A DNA stretch of 24,005 nucleotides from an uncultured Oxalobacteraceae bacterium. GTDB lineage: Bacteria; Pseudomonadota; Gammaproteobacteria; Burkholderiales; Burkholderiaceae. Every line of letters begins with the position of its first letter. Position 1 is the stretch's first letter. Under the pieces are notes generated by a model. It did not search any database. It worked only from the letters and a program-made list of their open reading frames with translations, and was not told the DNA's origin. Below, one piece after another: positions 6,675-13,725 of the stretch. The stretch is taken from positions 1 to 24,005 of the forward strand of contig CAMLFK010000043.1 of the NCBI GenBank assembly GCA_946479255.1, read 5' to 3'. The translations under genes and the position numbers were made by a program.

Positions 6675-8438
6675 ATGTTTCGCTTTCCTGCCAGGTCCCT
6701 GCTGGATCTGCTGACGCTGCTGCTGGCTTGTTTGGCACTGTTCGGCAACGCCGCGCGCGCAGCCGACGACGAATTTCTTCCGCCTGAAGTCGCCTTCAAG
6801 TTTTCCGCAACCATGCTGGACGGGAAAACCGCGGCCGTGACTTACGAGATCGCGGACGGTTATTACATGTACCGCGAGCAGTTCGTCTTCCGCGCAAAGG
6901 GCGCTACCCTCGGCAAACCGGATATCCCGCCGGGCAAGGTGAAGTTCGACGAGACTTTCCAGAAGGATGTGGAGACCTATCGTAAGACGGTCACCATCAC
7001 GATCCCGGTCGAGGCGGCCGGCGTGTTCACCCTCACAGCAAGCAGCCAGGGCTGCGCGGATAAGGGCTTGTGCTACGCGCCGCAAGAGGCCAGCACGCGC
7101 TTGGCGGGCGGCGGCGGATCCACTTCCGCGATGAGCACGCCCGGCTCGATCATCGCGCAAGACAATGCTCCCGCCCCCGTTCCCGAAGGCGCCATCGCGA
7201 CCGTGCTGGGCAATGGCAAGCTGCTGACCATCATCCCGGCCTTCCTCTTACTCGGCCTCGGCCTGGCGTTCACGCCCTGCGTGTTGCCGATGGTGCCGAT
7301 CCTGTCGTCCATCATCGTGGGCGAGGGCGCGCAGGCAAAACGTTCACGCGGGCTGATCCTGTCGATCGCTTACTCCTTGGGCATGGCAATCGTCTACACG
7401 GCGCTCGGCGTCGCCGCAGGCCTGGCCGGCGAAGGGCTGGCGGCGGCATTGCAAACGCCTTGGGTGCTGGGCGCTTTCGGCCTGCTGATCGCGGTGATGG
7501 CTTTGTCGATGTTCAATGTCTACCAGTTGCAGGTGCCGGCGGCCCTGCAAACCCGGCTGGCCAGCGCTTCCGGGCGCCAGTCGTCGGGCAAGCTGGCGGG
7601 CGTGTTCGTCATGGGCGCGATCTCGGCGCTGATCGTGGGACCTTGCGTGGCCGCGCCGCTGGCCGGTGCGCTGGTGTACATCAGCCAGACCAAAGATGTG
7701 TTCACAGGCGGCACGGCGCTGTTCTCGATGGCGATCGGCATGAGCATTCCGCTGCTGCTGGTGGGTGTCTCGGCCGGCGCCTTCCTGCCGCGCGCGGGCG
7801 CGTGGATGGAGTCGGTCAAGAAGTTCTTCGGCGTGCTGATGCTGGGCATGGCGATCTGGATGATCTCACCCGTCATCCCGGCGGCCCTGCAGATGGCATT
7901 GTGGGCTGCCTTGCTGACGGGCTATGGGGCGTTTCTGCTTATGAAAGGCAAACGGCACTGGGCGGCGATGGCGCTGGGCGCGGCTTTCGGCTTGCTGGGC
8001 TTGATGCAGCTCGCCGGCGTGGCCAGCGGCGGGCGCGATGCGCTGGCGCCTCTGGCTCACCTGACCGGCACGGCGGAGCAGGGCTTGCACTTCAAACGGA
8101 TCAAGACGGTGGCGGACCTGGAGGCGGCCCTGGCGGCGAACTCGGGCAAGACCGCGATGCTGGATTTTTACGCGGACTGGTGCGTGTCGTGCAAGGAGAT
8201 GGAGAAGCTGACCTTTGTGGATCCGCGCGTCAAGGCTGCCTTGAGTCACACCTTGCTGCTGCAGGTCGACGTGACAGCCAACGATGCGCATGACAAGGCG
8301 ATGCTGAAGCGCTTCGGCCTGTTCGGCCCGCCAGGGATCATCCTGTTCGACGGCGACGGCCGCGAAATCGCCAATTCGCGCGTGATCGGTTACCAGAACG
8401 CCGATGCGTTCACGGTGTCGCTGGCCAAACTGAACTAG
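6675..8438 (+). CDS. dsbD: Thiol:disulfide interchange protein DsbD
   Basis: DsbD carries electrons from cytoplasmic thioredoxin across the inner membrane to periplasmic DsbC, DsbG and cytochrome c maturation thioredoxins. At 587 aa it has the full three-part layout. A signal peptide ends near ARA-ADD (residue 30). The periplasmic alpha domain has the Cys pair C127 and C133 in GCADKGLCY. The membrane domain, with about eight helices, has C202 (FTPCVLP) and C324 (VGPCVAAP). The C-terminal thioredoxin-like domain has C503-VS-C506 in DWCVSCK. All six redox cysteines are present. It starts at ATG 6675, with a poor Shine-Dalgarno. Its role links it to ResB downstream. It ends in a CTAG shared with the convergent gene. 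Confidence 0.96.
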   Translation: MFRFPARSLLDLLTLLLACLALFGNAARAADDEFLPPEVAFKFSATMLDGKTAAVTYEIADGYYMYREQFVFRAKGATLGKPDIPPGKVKFDETFQKDVETYRKTVTITIPVEAAGVFTLTASSQGCADKGLCYAPQEASTRLAGGGGSTSAMSTPGSIIAQDNAPAPVPEGAIATVLGNGKLLTIIPAFLLLGLGLAFTPCVLPMVPILSSIIVGEGAQAKRSRGLILSIAYSLGMAIVYTALGVAAGLAGEGLAAALQTPWVLGAFGLLIAVMALSMFNVYQLQVPAALQTRLASASGRQSSGKLAGVFVMGAISALIVGPCVAAPLAGALVYISQTKDVFTGGTALFSMAIGMSIPLLLVGVSAGAFLPRAGAWMESVKKFFGVLMLGMAIWMISPVIPAALQMALWAALLTGYGAFLLMKGKRHWAAMALGAAFGLLGLMQLAGVASGGRDALAPLAHLTGTAEQGLHFKRIKTVADLEAALAANSGKTAMLDFYADWCVSCKEMEKLTFVDPRVKAALSHTLLLQVDVTANDAHDKAMLKRFGLFGPPGIILFDGDGREIANSRVIGYQNADAFTVSLAKLN

Positions 8439-9001
8439 CCGGGTTCGAAAGGATCGTGCTCGGGCTTGCCGCCCAGTAACTGGTCGAGCCGGTCGCGCAG
8501 GCTGAGGGCCATTTCGCGCCCCTTGGCCTTGAGTACGGCGTCGAGGTAGGCCAGGCGCAATTCACGGAAATCACCGACAGTGTCGCACTTTTCGACTTTG
8601 AGCTGTAGCCCGATGCCGCGCAGTCCGATCGTACTTTTGATGGTCTGATTATAAAAATCGTACAGACTGCGGAAGCGCTCGCTGTCGCTCTGCTCCGCGA
8701 CCTCGGCAAGCTGCGGTTCGGGATCAAGCAGCGGTGCCGGCCGGGGCGGCGCCGCCACCGGGGGCGCGACGGCAGCCACCGGTACGGCCGGGCTGACCAG
8801 CGCGATATATTTTTCGCGCAGCAGTTCGTTGACGGTGTCCTCGGTCACGCCAATGGCGGAAAAGCTGGCGATCAGGGCGCTGACCGGCCTGCGCCCATCG
8901 ATCATCACCAGCAGCGTACGCAGGCGCGGCGGTACATGGTATTTGCGGGTCGCGATTTCTTCCCGGCCCTTGTCGGTCTTGTCATACACACAGGTATTCA
9001 A
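8435..9001 (-). CDS. Conserved hypothetical protein, 188 aa
   Basis: I do not recognise this protein with certainty. Residues 1-70 (NTCVYDKTDKGREEIATRKY, then PPRLRTLLVMIDGRRPVSAL) look like a compact helical, possibly winged-helix-like domain. An Ala/Pro-rich linker follows (about 71-95), then a helical C-terminal domain with ERFRSLYDFYNQTIKSTIGL and LRLAYLDAVL. No signal peptide or membrane segment is seen, so it is probably cytoplasmic. The start is a TTG at 9001-8999 preceded on the same strand by GGGGAG with 5-nt spacing; a GTG four codons later is the alternative. Coding bias and the ribosome binding site support a real gene. Its stop codon overlaps the dsbD stop by 4 nt (CTAG at 8435-8438). 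Confidence 0.8.
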   Translation of the reverse strand: MNTCVYDKTDKGREEIATRKYHVPPRLRTLLVMIDGRRPVSALIASFSAIGVTEDTVNELLREKYIALVSPAVPVAAVAPPVAAPPRPAPLLDPEPQLAEVAEQSDSERFRSLYDFYNQTIKSTIGLRGIGLQLKVEKCDTVGDFRELRLAYLDAVLKAKGREMALSLRDRLDQLLGGKPEHDPFEPG

Positions 9002-9096
9002 CTTGGCTCCCCGATATAGACCTCATCGGCCACAAAAGTTGCCGTACGGATATATCAGGGCAAGGATACACGAACTCGCCAAGCGGGTGTCGATAT

Positions 9097-9133
9097 CTGG
9101 CCCGGCTGTTGCCGGATTGCATCGCCGGGCCAG
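9097..9133 (-). other. Strong 10-bp hairpin after the host-attachment gene
   Basis: CTGGCCCGGC (9097-9106) and GCCGGGCCAG (9124-9133) form a perfect 10-bp inverted repeat with a 17-nt loop, 4 nt past the stop codon of the gene on the - strand. No T-run follows on either strand, so it may be a 3'-end stabiliser or a rho-dependent 3' boundary rather than a classic terminator. Confidence 0.55.
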
Positions 9134-9137
9134 GCGC

Positions 9138-9590
9138 TCAGGAATTGAGCTTGTTGGTGATCTGTTGCTGAAGCTCACGCGGGCTGAGCTGGGTGTAGTC
9201 TTTGTTGATTTCCTGGGCAATCGCGTCGCCCAGCTTGGGTTCGACGAATTTACGCAGCACGCCGAGGAACTCGGGCGAAGCGGCCAAGGTCAGCTGGTCG
9301 AAACGGTGTTCCTGGTGGGCTTTCACCAGATAATCGTTCAGGCTGCGGGCAAACAGCTCGGTTTCGTGGGCTTGCGGGGTCTGCTGCGGCTCGTAGCCGT
9401 TCTGGGTGGACGGCGCGCCGGTGGCATGCATGCTCTTGCCGGCCGCTAATTGGGCGGTCTGGTCGGTGGGAATCTGCGTGCGCACGCTGTCGTTGACCAT
9501 GCTCTCGATCTCTTCGTAGGGTGCACCAGGGTTGCCTTGCGAGAAGATGCGCGCTTTGCCGGCATTGGCGGTAACGATCCAGTTGTTCAT
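9138..9590 (-). CDS. Host-attachment / baeRF-type protein
   Basis: A 150-aa soluble protein resembling the Host_attach family (first annotated in Agrobacterium as needed for attachment to host cells), now grouped with bacterial homologues of the archaeal release factor eRF1 fold. MNNWIVTANAGKARIF at the N-terminus is the family's signature, followed by a variable Gln/Thr-rich stretch, ELFARSLNDYLVKAHQEHRF and LAASPEFLGVLRKFV, and a C-terminal segment with LSPRELQQQI. No signal peptide is seen. The biochemical role is not settled: ribosome-related or RNA-related work is suggested by the fold, while the attachment phenotype is historical. The start has a strong AAGGAGG (9602 to 9596) overlapped by an inverted repeat, suggesting control of expression. 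Confidence 0.8.
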   Translation of the reverse strand: MNNWIVTANAGKARIFSQGNPGAPYEEIESMVNDSVRTQIPTDQTAQLAAGKSMHATGAPSTQNGYEPQQTPQAHETELFARSLNDYLVKAHQEHRFDQLTLAASPEFLGVLRKFVEPKLGDAIAQEINKDYTQLSPRELQQQITNKLNS

Positions 9591-9598
9591 GGGTGCCT

Positions 9599-9619
9599 CC
9601 TTATGTAAGGTACATAAGG
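9599..9619 (-). promoter_or_regulatory. Inverted repeat overlapping the ribosome binding site of the host-attachment gene
   Basis: CCTTATGT (9599-9606) and ACATAAGG (9612-9619) form a perfect 8-bp AU-rich inverted repeat with a 5-nt loop. On the - strand the downstream arm supplies AAGG of the AAGGAGG Shine-Dalgarno. A smaller nested fold (CCTTA with TAAGG, 2-nt loop) is also possible. It may act in RNA as a lid on the ribosome binding site, or in DNA as an operator at the transcription start. Confidence 0.5.
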
Positions 9620-9647
9620 TTTAGACAGGGACGCCGCTAAGTTGTTC
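9620..9647 (-). promoter_or_regulatory. Candidate ECF (sigma-E-like) promoter
   Basis: On the - strand GAACAA (9647-9642) is followed after 16 nt by TCTAAA (9625-9620). Sigma-E-type promoters have GAACTT and TCTGA/TCTAA at this spacing. The predicted start near 9613 would fall inside the inverted repeat at 9599-9619. Only the motif supports it. Confidence 0.35.
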
Positions 9648-9666
9648 GGACTAAATTGCCGATTTT

Positions 9667-9697
9667 AAAACAACGGGGCGGGAAGGCCTTCCCGCCC
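9667..9697 (-). terminator. Palindromic terminator of the Spy-like gene
   Basis: A perfect 22-nt palindrome spans 9676-9697 (one half is GGGCGGGAAGG). On the - strand it is followed by CGTTG and TTTT (9670-9667). It begins 8 nt after the stop codon of the Spy-like gene. The short and slightly distant T-run makes termination likely but not certain. Confidence 0.6.
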
Positions 9698-9705
9698 ACG
9701 CTGTT

Positions 9706-10218
9706 TCAGCCGTGGTGCATGCCGCGGTGGTGATTGCCATGCATGCCGCCACGTCCGCCACGACCCATCCTGGTCTCGTCGAGCACCTTCTTCTGCTCGG
9801 GCGTGAGCACCGCGTAGAAGTTGTTCAGGGCGCTCAGGTGCGACTGCATGCGCTCGGTGCGTTGACGCTGCATGGCAATGCGCTTTTCCAGCCGTGCCGG
9901 GGCGGACAGCGAGGCCCAGGCGGCGCGGTCGCCCCGTTCAGCCAGTGCGGGCGGGCGGGTGGCGTTGACAAAGGTGTTCCACGCGCCTTCCTGGGCGGCG
10001 GTGAGCCTCAAAGCTTCCTTCAGCTTGGCCTGGCGCTTGGCCACATGCTCGGCACGGCGGGCCTGGCGCTCTTCCAGGGTGGCGGCATGGCCGTGACGGC
10101 CTTGCTGCGCAGCGGCCGCTGCGGCGCCTTGTGCTTGCGCGCTGATGGCGATACCGCCCATCGACAGGGCCAGCAGGCCGGCGGCGACACCCTTGCGTAC
10201 TTGATTCATCGTGTTCAT
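9706..10218 (-). CDS. Spy/CpxP-like periplasmic protein (LTxxQ family)
   Basis: A 170-aa protein with a signal peptide (hydrophobic core LLALSMGGIAIS, cleavage likely near AQA-QG, residue 30). The mature part is highly charged and helical and carries two LTxxQ motifs, LTAAQ at 72-76 and LTPEQ at 138-142, the mark of Spy and CpxP. Those proteins are periplasmic chaperones or stress dampers induced by envelope damage. The tail (residues 152-170, with GMHGNHHRGMHHG) is rich in Gly, His and Met and could bind copper, nickel or zinc; this is inference. The ATG at 10218 has AGGA at suitable distance; a second ATG three codons on is less likely. It is divergent from the response regulator, which probably controls it. 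Confidence 0.85.
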   Translation of the reverse strand: MNTMNQVRKGVAAGLLALSMGGIAISAQAQGAAAAAAQQGRHGHAATLEERQARRAEHVAKRQAKLKEALRLTAAQEGAWNTFVNATRPPALAERGDRAAWASLSAPARLEKRIAMQRQRTERMQSHLSALNNFYAVLTPEQKKVLDETRMGRGGRGGMHGNHHRGMHHG

Positions 10219-10322
10219 ATCGGTTCCTAGAGGTTGATAAGTAATGCGTTGATGAGTGCTTGTGCTACAGGATGCAGTGTCGGCTCGCCGTGTTTCGCTC
10301 CCGTGTCTGTAGCGGAACAGTT

Positions 10323-10367
10323 TGTATCAATATGTATCGGCCATCCGCCAATATACAGAGCGATACA
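10323..10367. promoter_or_regulatory. TGTATC repeats in the divergent promoter region
   Basis: TGTATC occurs at 10323-10328 and 10333-10338, exactly 10 nt apart, and its reverse complement GATACA at 10362-10367. OmpR-family regulators bind pairs of direct half-sites about one helical turn apart. TACAAT at 10364-10369 could be a -10 box for the response regulator gene. A site for autoregulation and control of the divergent Spy-like gene is inferred. Confidence 0.5.
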
Positions 10368-10410
10368 ATTATGCTATCCACGCTGGCACTATCTGCGGAT
10401 AATTGCGGTC

Positions 10411-11139
10411 ATGGACACTCCCACTACCATTCTGATCGTCGACGACGACCGCGACATCCGCAGCCTGCTGGCCGAGTACCTGGAGTCGAACGGCTACCGC
10501 GCGCTGGTGGCGGCCGACGGCACCGGGATGTGGAAAACCCTGGACGAGGCCAGGCCCGACCTGATCGTGCTGGACCTGAACATGCCGGGCGACGATGGCC
10601 TGACCCTGTGCCGCAAGCTGCGCGCCAATTCTTCCCTGCCGGTGATCATGCTGACCGCGCGTAACGAGCCGCTCGACCGCATCCTCGGCCTGGAGATGGG
10701 CGCCGACGATTACCTGCCCAAGCCCTTCGAGCCGCGCGAGCTGCTGGCGCGCATCCGCAGCGTGCTGCGGCGCAGCCATGCGATGCCGTCCAATGCGCCG
10801 TCCGACAATGCCCAGCGCATCCGCTTCGCTGGCTGGACCCTGGACCTGACCGCGCGCCACCTGGTCAACCCGGACGGCATCGTCATCATGCTGTCGGGTG
10901 CGGAATTCCGCCTGCTGCGGGTCTTCCTGGAGCATCCGAACCGGGTCCTCAACCGCGACCAGCTGCTCAACCTGACCCAGGGCCGCGACGCCGATCCCTT
11001 CGACCGCTCGATCGACATCCAGATCAGCCGCCTGCGCCAGAAGCTGGGCGAGGATGCGCGCGTGCCGCAGATTATCAAGACCGTGCGTAACGGCGGCTAT
11101 GTACTGGCCGGCCAGGTCACGGTGGAGCCAGGCGCGTGA
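10411..11139 (+). CDS. OmpR-family response regulator
   Basis: A 242-aa two-component response regulator. The receiver domain (about 1-120) has the acidic pair in ILIVDDDRDIRS, the phosphoacceptor D55 in VLDLNMPG, the switch Thr in IMLTARNE and Lys in YLPKPFEPREL. The C-terminal winged-helix DNA-binding domain (about 140-235) has LSGAEFRLLRVFLEHPNRVL and a final VRNGGYVLAG. The frame is open up to 10234, but the ATG at 10411 gives the normal N-terminus directly before the first beta strand; the Shine-Dalgarno is weak. It overlaps the kinase gene by 4 nt (GTGA), showing translational coupling. The likely targets are itself, the efflux genes and the Spy-like gene. Confidence 0.95.
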   Translation: MDTPTTILIVDDDRDIRSLLAEYLESNGYRALVAADGTGMWKTLDEARPDLIVLDLNMPGDDGLTLCRKLRANSSLPVIMLTARNEPLDRILGLEMGADDYLPKPFEPRELLARIRSVLRRSHAMPSNAPSDNAQRIRFAGWTLDLTARHLVNPDGIVIMLSGAEFRLLRVFLEHPNRVLNRDQLLNLTQGRDADPFDRSIDIQISRLRQKLGEDARVPQIIKTVRNGGYVLAGQVTVEPGA

Positions 11140-12503
11140 AGGGTTTCTTCGGTTCGATGACCGGGCGCGTATTCGCCACCCTGCTGCTCGGGACCGTCAG
11201 CTCCGCCGTGGTGACCCAGCTGCTGGCCGAAAACGAGCGGCGCGGCGTGATCGAGGAATTCCGCGACCTGCACGCGCTGGAGCGTTCGGAGCAGCTGATT
11301 ACGGCGACTGAAACAGTGCCGCCATCGGCGCGCCTGGCTTACCTGAGCGTGGCCAACCGGCCCGGCATCCGGCTCGAAGAAATCCGCATCCCGATGGCGG
11401 TCAAGCCGAAGCAGTCGCCATTTACCAAGGCGCTGGCGGCGCGCATGGGCAAAGGCTATCAGCTTGAGTCGGTCAGGGCGCGCCCGGCCGAATGCGACCT
11501 GCCGCGCCCCGATTCGAGCTTGTTCGGCGTGACCGATACCAAGTGGACCGGCGTGTGCGAGGCCGTCAATGTGCGCATGCGCGACGGCGAGCAGCTGCGC
11601 CTGCGGGTGCTGCCGCCGCCCACGTCGTTCCTGGCCCACAAGACCGATTACCGCCTGATCGTGGCGCTGTTCCTGTTCAGTATCGCGCTGCTCGCCTACG
11701 CGGTGGCGCGCATGACCACCAGTCCCTTGAAGCGGCTGGCGCAGGCCGCCACCGACCTGGGCAACGACATCAACCACCCGCCGCTGGCCTTGACGGGAGC
11801 CAGCGAAATCCGCCAGGCCAGCGCGGCCTTCAATGCGATGCAGGCACGCATCCGCCAGTACATCTCCCAGCGCACCCAGATGCTGGCGGCGATCACCCAC
11901 GATTTGCAGACGCCGCTCACGCGCATGCGCCTGCGCCTGGAAAAGGTCAACGACAAGGACTTGCAGCAGCGCCTGGTGGAAGACCTGTCGGCCATGCAGG
12001 CCATGGTGCGCGAGGGCCTGGAGCTGGCGCGCAGCACCGACACCACCGAGAACATGCAGCGCCTCGACCTCGATTCGCTGCTGGCCAGCGTGACCTGCGA
12101 CGCCACCGACGCCGGCCAGCAGGTCGAGGTGCAGGGCAGCGCCGGAATGGCGCTGATGGGCCGCCCGCTGGCCCTGCGCCGCTGCCTGGTCAACCTGATC
12201 GACAACGCCGTCAAGTACGGCCAGCAGGCGCGTGTGCTGGTCGAGGGCGGCGGCGGCACCGCGCGCATCCGCATCCGCGACAAGGGGCCGGGCATCGCGG
12301 CGGGCGAGATCGGCCGCGTGTTCGACCCGTTCTACCGCGTGGAGACTTCGCGTTCGCGCGAGTCGGGCGGCACCGGTCTGGGGCTGACCATCGCCCGCAA
12401 CATCGCCGAGCAGCACGGCGGCAGCATCGAACTGGCCAACCGGCCCGAAGGCGGGCTGGAAGTCACGCTGGTGCTGCCCGAGCTGTACCAGGCCAAGCGC
12501 TAG
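11136..12503 (+). CDS. Sensor histidine kinase (EnvZ/BaeS-like)
   Basis: A 455-aa inner-membrane kinase partnered with the preceding regulator. TM1 (about 9-31), a periplasmic sensor region (about 32-168), TM2 (about 172-190, IVALFLFSIALLAYAVA), HAMP (about 191-240), the HisKA helix with phosphoacceptor H255 in ITHDLQTPLTRMRLRLEKV, and a HATPase domain with N box NLIDNAVKYG (from N353), DKGPGIA and GTGLGLTIA are all present. Two cysteines in the sensor region (C120, C141) could form a disulfide. The start GTG 11136 overlaps the regulator's stop; an ATG at 11157 is the alternative. The signal is unknown: the neighbours suggest envelope stress or toxic compounds. Confidence 0.94.
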   Translation: MKGFFGSMTGRVFATLLLGTVSSAVVTQLLAENERRGVIEEFRDLHALERSEQLITATETVPPSARLAYLSVANRPGIRLEEIRIPMAVKPKQSPFTKALAARMGKGYQLESVRARPAECDLPRPDSSLFGVTDTKWTGVCEAVNVRMRDGEQLRLRVLPPPTSFLAHKTDYRLIVALFLFSIALLAYAVARMTTSPLKRLAQAATDLGNDINHPPLALTGASEIRQASAAFNAMQARIRQYISQRTQMLAAITHDLQTPLTRMRLRLEKVNDKDLQQRLVEDLSAMQAMVREGLELARSTDTTENMQRLDLDSLLASVTCDATDAGQQVEVQGSAGMALMGRPLALRRCLVNLIDNAVKYGQQARVLVEGGGGTARIRIRDKGPGIAAGEIGRVFDPFYRVETSRSRESGGTGLGLTIARNIAEQHGGSIELANRPEGGLEVTLVLPELYQAKR

Positions 12504-12549
12504 GCTTCGATCCATCGCTCTAAAATCCTGAACACCACGATCAGTCATC

Positions 12550-13725
12550 ATGAAAAAGAAGAACATCGCAGTCTGGGCCGGCGCCGCCGCCATCGTGGGC
12601 GGGGCCGCCTGGTATCTGAACCAGCGTGACGTGCCGGTCCAGGCCGCGGCCGGCGCGCGCGGCGCCAATGGCGGCGGTGCGCCCACCGTGGTCAACGTGG
12701 TGGCGGCGCAGCGCCAGGACGTGCCGGTGGTGCTGCAGTCGAACGGCACCGTTACTCCGCTGTCGAGCGTGGACCTGCATCCGCAGACCACCAGCACGAT
12801 CCGCAAGGTGCATGTCAAGGAAGGCCAGTTCGTCAAGGCCGGGCAGCTGATGTTCACGCTGGACGAGCGCAGCAGCCAGGCCAATGTCGACAAGACCCGC
12901 GCGCAGGTGGCGCGCAGCCAGGCCGCGCTGGGCGACCTGGAGCGCCAGCTGCGCCGCAGCGAGGAGCTGTTTGCCCAGAAGTTCATCGCCCAGAGCGCGG
13001 TCGATACGCTGCGCAGCCAGCGGGAGTCGGCGCGCGCTCAATTGGCGGCCGACCGCGCGGCGCTCAAAGCCGAAGGCGTGGAAGCGAGCTACAGCACCAT
13101 CCGCGCACCGATGGCCGGCCGGGTCGGCGCCATCGACGTGTATCCGGGCAGCCTGGTGCAGCTGGCCACCTCGCTGACGTCCATCACCCAGCTCGATCCG
13201 ATCACCGTATCGTTCACCTTGCCCGAAAGCGCGCTGGCCCAGCTGCTGGCGGCGCAGGAGCGCGGCGGCGTCGCGGTGGAAGCGTCCGCGCCGGGCGCCG
13301 GGCGCGCCAGCAGCGGCAAGCTGACCTTTGTCGACAATGCGGTCGATTCCAAGGCCGGCACCATCCGCGTCAAAGCCACCTTCGACAACCGCGATACCGC
13401 GCTGTGGCCCGGCCAGTACGTCAGCACGCGCGTGACGGTGCAGACCCTGGCCAACGCCGTGGTGGTGCCGCAGAACGCCATCATCACCAATACCCGCGGC
13501 ACCTTTGTGTATGTGGTCGACGGCGAGCGGAACGCTCTGCAGAAACCGGTGACGCGGGTGCACAGCTTCGGCCTGAACGCTGCCGTGACCGGCCTGTCGG
13601 GTGACGAGAAGGTGATCACCGAGGGCAAGCAGAACCTGCGCCCGGGCGGCAAGGTACGCCTGGCCAATGCCGGTCCCGGTTCCGGTTCCAAGGGACCGGC
13701 CGCCACCCAGGTAGCGAAGAAATGA
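12550..13725 (+). CDS. RND efflux periplasmic adaptor (MdtA-like)
   Basis: A 391-aa membrane-fusion protein that joins an inner-membrane RND pump to an outer-membrane channel. An N-terminal hydrophobic anchor (IAVWAGAAAIVGGAAWYL) lacks a lipobox cysteine, so the protein is anchored by a helix or cleaved. The lipoyl-type half motifs flank a coiled-coil hairpin (about 110-185: KTRAQVARSQAALGDLERQL and SQRESARAQLAADRAALKAE), followed by YSTIRAPMAGRVGAIDVYPG and the beta-barrel and membrane-proximal domains. The closest named relative by eye is MdtA. It lies 46 nt after the kinase gene and overlaps the pump gene by 4 nt (ATGA). The Shine-Dalgarno is poor, so cotranslation from the kinase gene is possible. 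Confidence 0.93.
   Translation: MKKKNIAVWAGAAAIVGGAAWYLNQRDVPVQAAAGARGANGGGAPTVVNVVAAQRQDVPVVLQSNGTVTPLSSVDLHPQTTSTIRKVHVKEGQFVKAGQLMFTLDERSSQANVDKTRAQVARSQAALGDLERQLRRSEELFAQKFIAQSAVDTLRSQRESARAQLAADRAALKAEGVEASYSTIRAPMAGRVGAIDVYPGSLVQLATSLTSITQLDPITVSFTLPESALAQLLAAQERGGVAVEASAPGAGRASSGKLTFVDNAVDSKAGTIRVKATFDNRDTALWPGQYVSTRVTVQTLANAVVVPQNAIITNTRGTFVYVVDGERNALQKPVTRVHSFGLNAAVTGLSGDEKVITEGKQNLRPGGKVRLANAGPGSGSKGPAATQVAKK

Noticed and set aside
7070..8293. 407-codon frame on the + strand inside dsbD
   Set aside because: It is an out-of-frame Arg/Gly-rich shadow of dsbD with no family resemblance.
10234..10410. Longer N-terminus for the response regulator from 10234
   Set aside because: The extra 59 residues precede the first receiver strand and cover the putative operator; OmpR-type regulators start close to that strand.
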